From the NCBI GenBank assembly GCA_047639615.1, contig JBLIOL010000024.1, positions 1 to 28,290 of the forward strand: 28,290 nucleotides of DNA, written 5' to 3'. The number at the start of each line of letters is the position of its first letter. The stretch's first letter is position 1. The DNA is from CAYWNK01 sp047639615 (lineage in GTDB: Bacteria > Planctomycetota > UBA1135 > GCA-002686595). The translations under genes were made by a program, and so were the position numbers. This document shows positions 14,397-21,476 of the stretch, one piece after another. The notes under the pieces are model-generated. The model made no database searches. It saw nothing but the letters and a program-made list of their open reading frames with translations, and was not told the DNA's origin.

Positions 14397-14765
14397 GTGG
14401 AGATTGGTGAGTTGAAGGACTCCATCAGCCGACTTCAGGCCAACCTGACCGAGTTGATCGCAAGAGCGGACCGCGAAGAGGCTGAAGTCCGCAGCCCGGA
14501 CACTACCCGTCGGGGTAAGGAGCGTGCTGCGTTCTCCACAGACATCGCCGCCATGCAGATTTTTGATGTGATCCACGCCCGCGGCGTAGATCTCTCGGAG
14601 TCTGGCTTTGGTTGCGCCACGGACATGCCCCTGCGCTTCCTGTTCCAATTCGACGAGGGCGGCCACCAGCGCGAGAAAGACTGCGACCTGGTCTGGGCTA
14701 GGACGGATCCCGATGGGACCTTCCGTATGGGCTTCCGCTTTCGCAAAGACTGCGAAGCGGCCTAG
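14397..14765 (+). CDS. PilZ-domain protein, probable c-di-GMP binder
   Basis: PilZ domains bind cyclic di-GMP through an N-terminal RxxxR and a D/NxSxxG motif. Both are visible in this 122-residue protein: Arg39-GKE-Arg43 in TTRRGKERAAF, and Asp65-x-Ser67-xx-Gly70 in GVDLSESGFG, followed by alternating strands ending in FRMGFRFRKD. A short predicted coiled coil (about 3-30, ELKDSISRLQANLTELIARADREE) precedes the domain. The GTG at 14397 lacks its own ribosome site and directly follows the TAA of an in-phase 11-codon frame with a strong site, so expression may depend on reinitiation or readthrough. It lies just past the chemosensory cluster, which suggests a c-di-GMP link to it. The PilZ call rests on motif reading only. 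Confidence 0.8.
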   Translation: MEIGELKDSISRLQANLTELIARADREEAEVRSPDTTRRGKERAAFSTDIAAMQIFDVIHARGVDLSESGFGCATDMPLRFLFQFDEGGHQREKDCDLVWARTDPDGTFRMGFRFRKDCEAA

Positions 14766-14835
14766 TCAGCCACTAGAGATTCGAGGCTGGCCGAGTACAT
14801 TGGCGGCACGTTAGGGCATCCTTGCCCGCGTCCGC

Positions 14836-16089
14836 ATGCCCCGCGCCCTCGTTCAACTCACGCTCTGCGCCCTGCTCCTTGGAATCGGGTGGGGCGGCGT
14901 GCATTGGCTGCGTGCCCATCAGCCGCCTGCGCCTCCGGCACCGCTGCGCGTTCTGGATCGAGTCCAGGTGCAGACTCTGAGCTTGGCCCTGCACTCGCCG
15001 CAGCTGCAGCTCTCTGGCTTTGGGAGCCTTGAAGCGGCGCGCAGCGCGCAGCTCGCGTCGGAAGTGGCCGGCCTATTGGAATCGGTCTCGGCGGACTGGC
15101 GCGCAGGGTCTCTTGTGAAGCAAGGTCAATTGCTCTGGGCCTTGAATACGGATGAAGTTGAGCTGGAGCTGCGGCATCAGGAGGCGGCCATAGAGGCGGC
15201 CAAGATCGCCTCAGCCGCCGCCCGCGATCGTGGTTCTGCTGCGCAGGAGCGCGCACGAATTGGCCGGCAGCAGTTGCTAGTACTGCAGCGTGAAGAGGAC
15301 CGCTGGCGTCAACTGGAAGAGTCCGGCCAGGGACTCGACTCGCGTCTGGACCGCGCCCTGGGTGAGCGCCTGGCGGGGGAAGTCATCCTCAGTACTGCTC
15401 TAGCCGCCGCGACCGCCGCCGAGCACGATCTAGGCGCTGCCCGGGTCCAACAGACCAAGGCTCAGCTCGCGCTCGAATCCGCCCAACTGCGCCTGAGCAA
15501 GTCCCAGGTGCTGGCTCCCTTCGCCGGCTACTTGGATCGCGAAGCACCGGCCGTGGGGACCCTACTGATGCCTGGCCAGCCGCTGACCCAGCTGCACCAG
15601 CTCGAGCCCATGCGCTTGGTACTCGCCTTGGACGAGCAGGATGTGCTCAGCCTGCGTCTCGGCCAGACCGCCCGCGTACACCTGCAGGCCCTGCCGGATC
15701 AGGCCCTCACGGGCGCCGTGGGGGCCATCGGCCTGAGCGCCGACGCGCGCACGCGCACGGTGCGGGTTGAGCTCGACCTGGATGCTATTCCGGATGCCCC
15801 GCGATTGGTGCCGGGCATGTTTGGCTCTGTGCAGATTCAAGCCGGCACTCTCATGGATGTGCTGGCCATTCCAGAAGCCGCCGTCGTGCGCCGCCGGGGC
15901 GCGCCGGTAGCTTTCGTGCTGGTCGACGGCAAGGCAGAGCGGCGCGAGTTGCAATTGGGCCGGCGCCTGGGCAGTACCCACGTGGTGCGCTCGGGTTTGG
16001 CGCCTGGCGAGCAGTTGATTCTGGGTCCCTTGCCCAACCTCAGCCATGGTTCGTCGGTGGTGGCCGCTAACCGGTCGGAGCCCCAATGA
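14836..16089 (+). CDS. RND efflux periplasmic adaptor (membrane fusion protein)
   Basis: Adaptors of this family bridge an inner-membrane RND pump and an outer-membrane channel. The 417-residue protein begins with an uncleaved-anchor-like hydrophobic segment (about 5-27) and a Pro-rich linker. It then has the first lipoyl half (VSADWRAGSLVKQGQLLWAL, about 84-103), a long alpha-helical hairpin rich in Ala, Glu and Arg (about 105-220), the second lipoyl half (VLAPFAGYLDREAPAVGTLL) and the beta-barrel and membrane-proximal domains ending near 410. Its stop overlaps the pump start by four bases (ATGA), so the two are translationally coupled. No outer-membrane factor gene is nearby. Substrate unknown. 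Confidence 0.93.
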   Translation: MPRALVQLTLCALLLGIGWGGVHWLRAHQPPAPPAPLRVLDRVQVQTLSLALHSPQLQLSGFGSLEAARSAQLASEVAGLLESVSADWRAGSLVKQGQLLWALNTDEVELELRHQEAAIEAAKIASAAARDRGSAAQERARIGRQQLLVLQREEDRWRQLEESGQGLDSRLDRALGERLAGEVILSTALAAATAAEHDLGAARVQQTKAQLALESAQLRLSKSQVLAPFAGYLDREAPAVGTLLMPGQPLTQLHQLEPMRLVLALDEQDVLSLRLGQTARVHLQALPDQALTGAVGAIGLSADARTRTVRVELDLDAIPDAPRLVPGMFGSVQIQAGTLMDVLAIPEAAVVRRRGAPVAFVLVDGKAERRELQLGRRLGSTHVVRSGLAPGEQLILGPLPNLSHGSSVVAANRSEPQ

Positions 16090-19000
16090 TTCGCGCCGGT
16101 GTGCGCTATGTGGTGCACAACCCGGTGGCCGCCAATCTGGCCACCCTGGCCTTGGTGTTGGCGGGGCTGATGGTCTACGCGCGCATGCCGCGAGAGGTCT
16201 TCCCGGACTCCTCTCTGGCCAAGCTCGAGGTCTTCGTCACCTATGCTGGTGCCGCGCCCGAGGACGTGGAGCGCCTGGTGACGGCGCCTCTGGAAGACGA
16301 ACTCGATTCCCTGCGCGGGCTCGCGGAGCTGGCCTCAACCACCAGTGAGGGGCTCGCTCGCATCCAGATCACCCTCGAGGCGGGCGAAGACGCGGGCGAC
16401 CTGCTTCCGGAAGTCCGCGACGCCATCGCGCGTGTGCGCGGCGACCTGCCTGAGGGGGTCGACGAACCCCGTGCCTACGAGCTCGAGTCGGTCTTTCCAG
16501 TCATCGCTGTCTTTATCTATGGCTCGGCCACGGAAGGCGTCAGGCGCCAGGAAGCCGAGCGTATCCGCTCCGGCATTCAATCGATCCCCGGCATCCGCAA
16601 TGTGGCGGTGACGGGCAACCGCGAGCCGCGGCTTTGGATCGAGGTCCTACCCGAGGCGCTCGAACGCCATGGCCTGACCCTGGACGATGTGGGTCGCGCC
16701 GTGCGCGCACGTTCCGTGGACGTGCCCCTGGGCCGACTCTCGACTCCGGACGGTGATTGGCTACTGCGCGTGGATGCCGATCTGCAGTGGGCTCGGGACC
16801 TAGCCGACCTGCAAGTCCTAGCGCGCCCGGATGGCACCGTGGTGCGCCTCGATCAGGTGGCGCAGGTCTCCGATACCTACGCGCGCGAGCTGACCCGCGC
16901 GCGCTTCAACGGTCAGCCGTGCATCCACATGCAGGTCGAAAAGAGTGCTGAGGGCGACATGATCGACCTGGCCGCCAAGGTGCGCGAGTACGTGGATCTC
17001 GAAGCCGGCCGCATGGCGCCCGGCACCGCTCTTGGCACCAACTCGGACCTCTCCGTCTACGTGCGCACGCGGCTCTCGGTGATGGTCGAGTCGGGTTGGA
17101 TCGGTGCCATGCTGGTGCTCGCCTCGCTTTTTCTTTTCCTCGGTACGCGCGTTTCCTTGGTGGTGGCACTGGGCATTCCCGTGTCCTTCCTGGGCGGCCT
17201 GCTGATCAGCGGCCTGGCCGGGGTCACCATGAACATGATCACCATGTTCGCGCTGATCGTGGTTCTGGGCATGCTGGTGGACGATGCCATCGTGGTGGGC
17301 GAGAACATCTACCGTCGCATCGAAGCGGGCGAGGATCCGAAAACGGCGGCGATCGAGGGTACCGCCCAAGTGGGCGTGCCCGTACTGGCTACGATCTTGA
17401 CCTCGGCCGCGGCCTTTCTGCCGCTGTTGGTGCTCGAAGGCACCATGGGACGCTTTCTGAGGCCCTTGCCCCTGGTGGTGAGCGCTTGCCTCTTGGTCTC
17501 CCTGCTCGAGGCGCTCTTCGTGCTGCCTGCACACATGGCCCATTGGGTGCCTGCCTGCAAGCCGGCTTCCGGCGAGCCATCCACGCAGTTGAAGGAGAAC
17601 GCCATCAGTCGCGCCTTCTTGAGGGTGGTGCACATCTGCCTGCGATGGCGTTATGCCACGGTTGCGGCGGCCCTGGCCACGGCCGCCTTCGCTGGTGGGA
17701 TCGCGGCCTATCGCATTCCATTCGTCTACTTCGACGACTTTGAGTCGAAGCTCTTCTACGTGGCCTTGCGCTTGCCGCCGGATGCCTCCTTGGACGAGAC
17801 CGAGGCCATGGCGCGACGTGTGGAAGCGGCTGCTCTGGGCTTAGCGGACACCGAATTGGAGAGCGTCAATACCTTGATCGGTGTCTCCGCCACGGACGTC
17901 TCTAGCTATCAACTGGGCCAGAACTTGGGTCAGGTCTGGGTGGAGTTGCGCGAGGGCACGGGGCGGCGCTTCAGCACGGCGGAGGTGATCGCTCAATTGC
18001 GCGAGCAGCTGCCCGCGGTGGGTGGCCGCTTGGAGAGCCTCTCCATAGCGCAGCCGCAGTCGGGCCCCCACGGTCGCGCCATCGAATTTTCCGTACGCGG
18101 GCCGGAGTTCGAAACCCTGCGCGCGATCTCCGCCGAGCTACGTGCGAGCCTGGAGAGTTTCGCGGGCACGCGCGAAGTTCGCGACAACCTGGGCCTTGGC
18201 AAGCGTGAAGTGCGCGTGGAGTTGACCGACGCCGGGCGCATCCTCGGGCTCTCGGAAGCAAGCTTGGCTGCGGAGTTGCCGACAGCTTTTGAAGGCACCA
18301 CTGTGGGGCATCTGCGCCGCGGTCTGGACGACGTGGAGTTGGTGGTTAAGTTGCCGGAATACGCGCGGGAATCACGCGCGGCTTTAGATGACTTGCGCGT
18401 TGCCTTGCCAGGCGGCGGGCGCGTTCCTTTGAGTCGCGTGGCGCGCTTGGTCGAGGGTAGCGGGCCGGCGGTGATCTCCCACGCGAATCGGCGTCGTACG
18501 GTGATTGTGACCGCCGATGTAGACAAGGCCGAGGGCAATGCCGAAGCCATCGCAGCCGCTACGGAGGCGGCCTTCGCGGATCTGGCCAGTCGTTATCCCG
18601 GCTACACCTTGCTCACCGAAGGCGATGCCCAAGACACGGCGGATTCCCTGGCAGGCTTGCGCGTGGCGGGGCTGGTATCCCTGGCCGTGATCTTCGCGAT
18701 CCTTGGCACCCTCTTCCGCAGCTATACCCAGCCGCTTGTGATCATGCTTGTGATCCCGCTCTCGACCATCGGCATGGTGCTGGGGCATTGGGTTATGGGG
18801 CGCCCGATCACGATGATGTCATTGATCGGGCTCCTGGCGCTCTTCGGGGTGGTGGTCAATGACTCCCTGATCCTTGTGGAGTTCGTCAACGCGGAGCGCC
18901 GCGCAGGACGCCCGCTCTTCGAAGCACTGGTGCGAGCTTCGCGCCTGCGCTTCCGGCCGATCATCCTGACCACCGTGACCACCATGCTCGGGTTGTCGCC

Positions 19001-19175
19001 GCTCGTGTTCTTCGTACAGGGGCAGGCGCGCTTCCTGCAGCCCATGGCCATCGCGGTCTTCTTCGGGTTGGCGGTGGCCACGGCGCTGGTTTTGGTGGTG
19101 GTGCCCTGTGCCTATCACATTCTCGACGACATGCTTTCCCTGCCGCGGCGTTTGCGGGGCGGAAAGAAGTCCTAG
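16086..19175 (+). CDS. RND-family efflux pump permease
   Basis: Inner-membrane proton-driven exporter of the AcrB-like RND superfamily (1029 residues, normal length). Visible features: TM1 near 12-32, two large periplasmic loops, and a second hydrophobic block starting with TM2 near 335. TM4 carries the proton-relay pair Asp399-Asp400 in GMLVDDAIVVGENIYRR, and the repeat-two hydrophobic block covers about 855-1010. In TM10 the position of AcrB Lys940 reads Asn925-Asp926 (GVVVNDSLILVEF), so the relay network differs from AcrB, as in many uncharacterised HAE-like pumps. It overlaps the adaptor gene. The cargo cannot be told: drugs, lipids or metabolites are all possible, and no metal-pump methionine signature was noticed. 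Confidence 0.94.
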   Translation: MIRAGVRYVVHNPVAANLATLALVLAGLMVYARMPREVFPDSSLAKLEVFVTYAGAAPEDVERLVTAPLEDELDSLRGLAELASTTSEGLARIQITLEAGEDAGDLLPEVRDAIARVRGDLPEGVDEPRAYELESVFPVIAVFIYGSATEGVRRQEAERIRSGIQSIPGIRNVAVTGNREPRLWIEVLPEALERHGLTLDDVGRAVRARSVDVPLGRLSTPDGDWLLRVDADLQWARDLADLQVLARPDGTVVRLDQVAQVSDTYARELTRARFNGQPCIHMQVEKSAEGDMIDLAAKVREYVDLEAGRMAPGTALGTNSDLSVYVRTRLSVMVESGWIGAMLVLASLFLFLGTRVSLVVALGIPVSFLGGLLISGLAGVTMNMITMFALIVVLGMLVDDAIVVGENIYRRIEAGEDPKTAAIEGTAQVGVPVLATILTSAAAFLPLLVLEGTMGRFLRPLPLVVSACLLVSLLEALFVLPAHMAHWVPACKPASGEPSTQLKENAISRAFLRVVHICLRWRYATVAAALATAAFAGGIAAYRIPFVYFDDFESKLFYVALRLPPDASLDETEAMARRVEAAALGLADTELESVNTLIGVSATDVSSYQLGQNLGQVWVELREGTGRRFSTAEVIAQLREQLPAVGGRLESLSIAQPQSGPHGRAIEFSVRGPEFETLRAISAELRASLESFAGTREVRDNLGLGKREVRVELTDAGRILGLSEASLAAELPTAFEGTTVGHLRRGLDDVELVVKLPEYARESRAALDDLRVALPGGGRVPLSRVARLVEGSGPAVISHANRRRTVIVTADVDKAEGNAEAIAAATEAAFADLASRYPGYTLLTEGDAQDTADSLAGLRVAGLVSLAVIFAILGTLFRSYTQPLVIMLVIPLSTIGMVLGHWVMGRPITMMSLIGLLALFGVVVNDSLILVEFVNAERRAGRPLFEALVRASRLRFRPIILTTVTTMLGLSPLVFFVQGQARFLQPMAIAVFFGLAVATALVLVVVPCAYHILDDMLSLPRRLRGGKKS

Positions 19176-19222
19176 CCCTGAATTATCCTGGAGAGACTTG
19201 GTGATGGGTCTACGCTGCTTGC

Positions 19223-19687
19223 ATGGATATTCAGTTGCGGCGACTGCGGGAGTTTGAGGAAGCTGTGGAGCTGGGGCCTGAGCTCGATGTGTACATCGCC
19301 CAGGCCACTTCGGATTTTCGCGACAACGCGCCGCCGGCGGGCACGGGCCTGAAGATGTTGGAGCGTGTGTTCGACGCTCCGGAGGGCGTCGTGCTCTTGG
19401 CGGAGACCGATTCGGGCGAGCGGCTGGGCTATTGCGTGGTGGGGCCTCTGATCGATCCGGTGGTGGGGGATCGCTGGCCCATGGTGCTAGCCCTTTGGGT
19501 GCATCCTGACTATCGCCACCGTGGATTGGGCGGCAGCCTGATCAAGCGCGTGATCGCGGACCTGCACGCGGACGGCGGACATGCCCTGGCCGCGCGCGCC
19601 GGGCATAACGACGACGCGCTGATCTCCATGGGGGAGCGCTGGGGCTTTGTGCGTCACTGGGAGTTGATGATCCATGAGCCTGAGTAG
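19223..19687 (+). CDS. GNAT-family N-acetyltransferase
   Basis: GNAT enzymes move an acetyl group from acetyl-CoA to an amine. The 154-residue product has the acetyl-CoA pyrophosphate-binding motif A, LWVHPDYRHRGLGGSLIKRV (about 92-111, the R/QxxGxG/A signature as RHRGLGG), preceded by the strand GYCVVGPL and followed by a C-terminal segment ending in GERWGFVRHWELMIHE, typical for the fold. It starts 47 bases after the RND gene. Its end overlaps the next gene by 14 bases in another frame, so the two are probably translated from one message. Substrate unknown; it could act on a small molecule or a protein terminus. Confidence 0.85.
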   Translation: MDIQLRRLREFEEAVELGPELDVYIAQATSDFRDNAPPAGTGLKMLERVFDAPEGVVLLAETDSGERLGYCVVGPLIDPVVGDRWPMVLALWVHPDYRHRGLGGSLIKRVIADLHADGGHALAARAGHNDDALISMGERWGFVRHWELMIHEPE

Positions 19688-21134
19688 GTTCGTGCGAATG
19701 CTCGTGGCCGTGCTGCTGTGTAGCGTGGCCAGTGCTCAGCTGGTGGAGGAGAATCACCCTGAGCTGGGGATCAAGCTCAGCCGCCCGTCGGCTTATCAGC
19801 ACTTGCCCCTGCCGCCGAGTGAAGCGCACTTCCGCCTCGCGTGGCTGCTGCCGGCCGAGGCGGGCGGATTGCCGGCGGCGCTCTTTGTGGGACTCTTAGG
19901 GGAAGACGGCACGCCGGGAGATACCGCGCAGTTTCTGTCCATGCGTGTACGGCCCAAGACGTCCAAGTCGTTGCGTGGGGGTGCTTCGCGCTTTGGCATG
20001 CAGCCCGTGCGCTTCGAATTCGAGCGCGTGGACGACAACGGTTTTGCCGTGCGTGGGCTGCTGCTTGGTTGGGAGGGCGAAGGGCGCACGGTGTTCGTTA
20101 TGGGCGAGTCTTCACCGAAGCGTTTTGAGGCCGAATCACGCCGTTGGCGGCTGATGGCGGACACCTTGCGCATGACTGCGCCCGAGCGCAACGAGCGCGA
20201 TCGTGGGCATTGGGAGCGTCACTATGCCAAGGGTCGTTACGCGGGCGAGGCGCGCCGCATCGAGGAGCGCTTGCGTCTGCCGAGCAATTGGGAGGCGCGC
20301 GATACGCAGCACTACTTGGTGCTGACCCATGGAACGCCCGAGGCGCTCGTGCTGCAGCTGACGCGCGAGTTGGAGGTGCTGCGGGCGCGCTTCGTGCGCG
20401 ATCTGCCGCCCGCGGTGGCCTATGACAAGGACCGCGCGAGTGTGGTGCGAGTGTGTGTGGATCGGAATGAGTACCTGTCCTACGGCGGGCCGCCGAGCAC
20501 CTCGGGCTACTTCAGCGTGAGCGACGGAGAGTTGGTGCTCTTCATGGCCGAGCCCCTGGAGAGGACCTTCGGCACGCTCTATCACGAGGCTTTTCATCAG
20601 TACGTGAACCAGTCCACCGGCGGGGTCGCGCCCCAGTCTTGGTTCGATGAAGGCACCGGGGACTACTACTCCGGCACGCACTTCGAGCGCGGCGTAATCA
20701 CCGGGGTGCGGGCGAATGCTCACCGCTTGCGTGATCTGAAGGCTGTGCTTGCGGCGGAGTCCTGGACGCCCATGAAGGAGCTGCTGCTCATGGATCAGGC
20801 CGCCTACTACCGGCACCCGGCGCAGCACTACGCCCAGGGCTGGGGGCTGGTGTACTTCCTGCGCAACTCGGAGCTGGCCCGCTCCCGGCCCCTATGGGGG
20901 CAGCTAACCGCGCGCTACTACCGTGCTCTGGCCAAGGCGTGGAGCGTGGAGGTGGAGCAGGCTGGGGCGCGCCTGGACCGCCGGGAAGCTGGCCCTCCGC
21001 GGACTCGGGCGCTCAAGGTCGCGATGGACAAGGCCCTGGAGGGGGTCGACCTCGGGGAGCTCGAAAAGGCACTCCAGAGCTGGGTTCGGGCTCAGAAAAT
21101 GCCCGCAGACCCGGCTAGCTCACAGAAGAAGTAG
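19674..21134 (+). CDS. Secreted gluzincin-like (peptidase MA / DUF1570-type) protein
   Basis: The 486-residue protein has a signal peptide (FVRMLVAVLLCSVASA, cleavage probably after Ala21 before QL). The C-terminal half carries a zinc-peptidase motif: His304-Glu305-AF-His308 (LYHEAFHQYVN), followed 18 residues later by the third-ligand segment WFDEGTGDYYSG (Glu326). This is the arrangement of gluzincin-type DUF1570-like proteins, common in Planctomycetota. The N-terminal 170 residues form a separate strand-rich region of unknown function. Export makes an envelope or extracellular role likely. Proteolytic activity is inferred from the motif; members of such families are little studied. It overlaps the GNAT gene upstream. 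Confidence 0.78.
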   Translation: MSLSRFVRMLVAVLLCSVASAQLVEENHPELGIKLSRPSAYQHLPLPPSEAHFRLAWLLPAEAGGLPAALFVGLLGEDGTPGDTAQFLSMRVRPKTSKSLRGGASRFGMQPVRFEFERVDDNGFAVRGLLLGWEGEGRTVFVMGESSPKRFEAESRRWRLMADTLRMTAPERNERDRGHWERHYAKGRYAGEARRIEERLRLPSNWEARDTQHYLVLTHGTPEALVLQLTRELEVLRARFVRDLPPAVAYDKDRASVVRVCVDRNEYLSYGGPPSTSGYFSVSDGELVLFMAEPLERTFGTLYHEAFHQYVNQSTGGVAPQSWFDEGTGDYYSGTHFERGVITGVRANAHRLRDLKAVLAAESWTPMKELLLMDQAAYYRHPAQHYAQGWGLVYFLRNSELARSRPLWGQLTARYYRALAKAWSVEVEQAGARLDRREAGPPRTRALKVAMDKALEGVDLGELEKALQSWVRAQKMPADPASSQKK

Positions 21135-21219
21135 GAATCCGGTGGCGGACGAGGGGGTGGGGCCATACTCTCCCTCGCCTCACGCGCCCCTCTTGGGCGC
21201 CCAGCAACCAATAAGAATC

Positions 21220-21336
21220 ATGGCAAAATCCCAAGTCAAAGCCGGCGGTCCGACCCGCGGTCGCAAGCGCGTCAAGAAGATGGGCATGGGCTCAGGCAAG
21301 TTCCACAAGGCCAAGCACGCCGCAAAGAAGAGCTAG
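21220..21336 (+). CDS. Very basic 38-residue protein
   Basis: This small frame starts at ATG 21220 and encodes 38 residues with about 13 Lys/Arg, two His and no acidic residue (MAKSQVKAGGPTRGRKR at the N-terminus, KFHKAKHAAKKS at the C-terminus). The composition resembles small ribosome-associated proteins such as bTHX or lysine-rich nucleic-acid-binding peptides, but no clear homology is visible. It has its own intergenic space on both sides, 85 bases after the gluzincin gene and 140 before the transporter gene, suggesting independent expression. The ribosome site is weak. Binding to RNA or DNA is a guess from charge. Confidence 0.65.
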   Translation: MAKSQVKAGGPTRGRKRVKKMGMGSGKFHKAKHAAKKS

Positions 21337-21368
21337 TTCTTGTCTGTGAGGCGCCTGCGCACCTTACC

Positions 21369-21443
21369 GCCCACGACTGGGCCGCCCACGACTGGGCCGC
21401 CCACGACTGGGCTGCCCACGACTGGGCCAGACACAACTAAGCC
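21369..21443 (+). repeat. 15-base tandem repeat, four copies plus a decayed fifth
   Basis: The unit GCCCACGACTGGGCC occurs at 21369, 21384, 21399 (last base T) and 21414, followed by a degenerate copy to 21443. Each unit has partly self-complementary ends (GCCCA and TGGGC), so each can fold as a tiny hairpin. It lies between the small basic gene and the transporter gene. Read in one frame it would give AHDWA repeats, but a stop closes that frame in copy five and it joins neither gene. Probably a slippage-prone spacer or part of a terminator. Confidence 0.9.
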
Positions 21444-21476
21444 GGGCCGACATACGGCCCCCCCGGAGCCCTACAG

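Noticed and set aside
21369..21443. Possible CRISPR array
   Set aside because: Units are 15 bases, directly adjacent with no spacers, and no cas genes are near.
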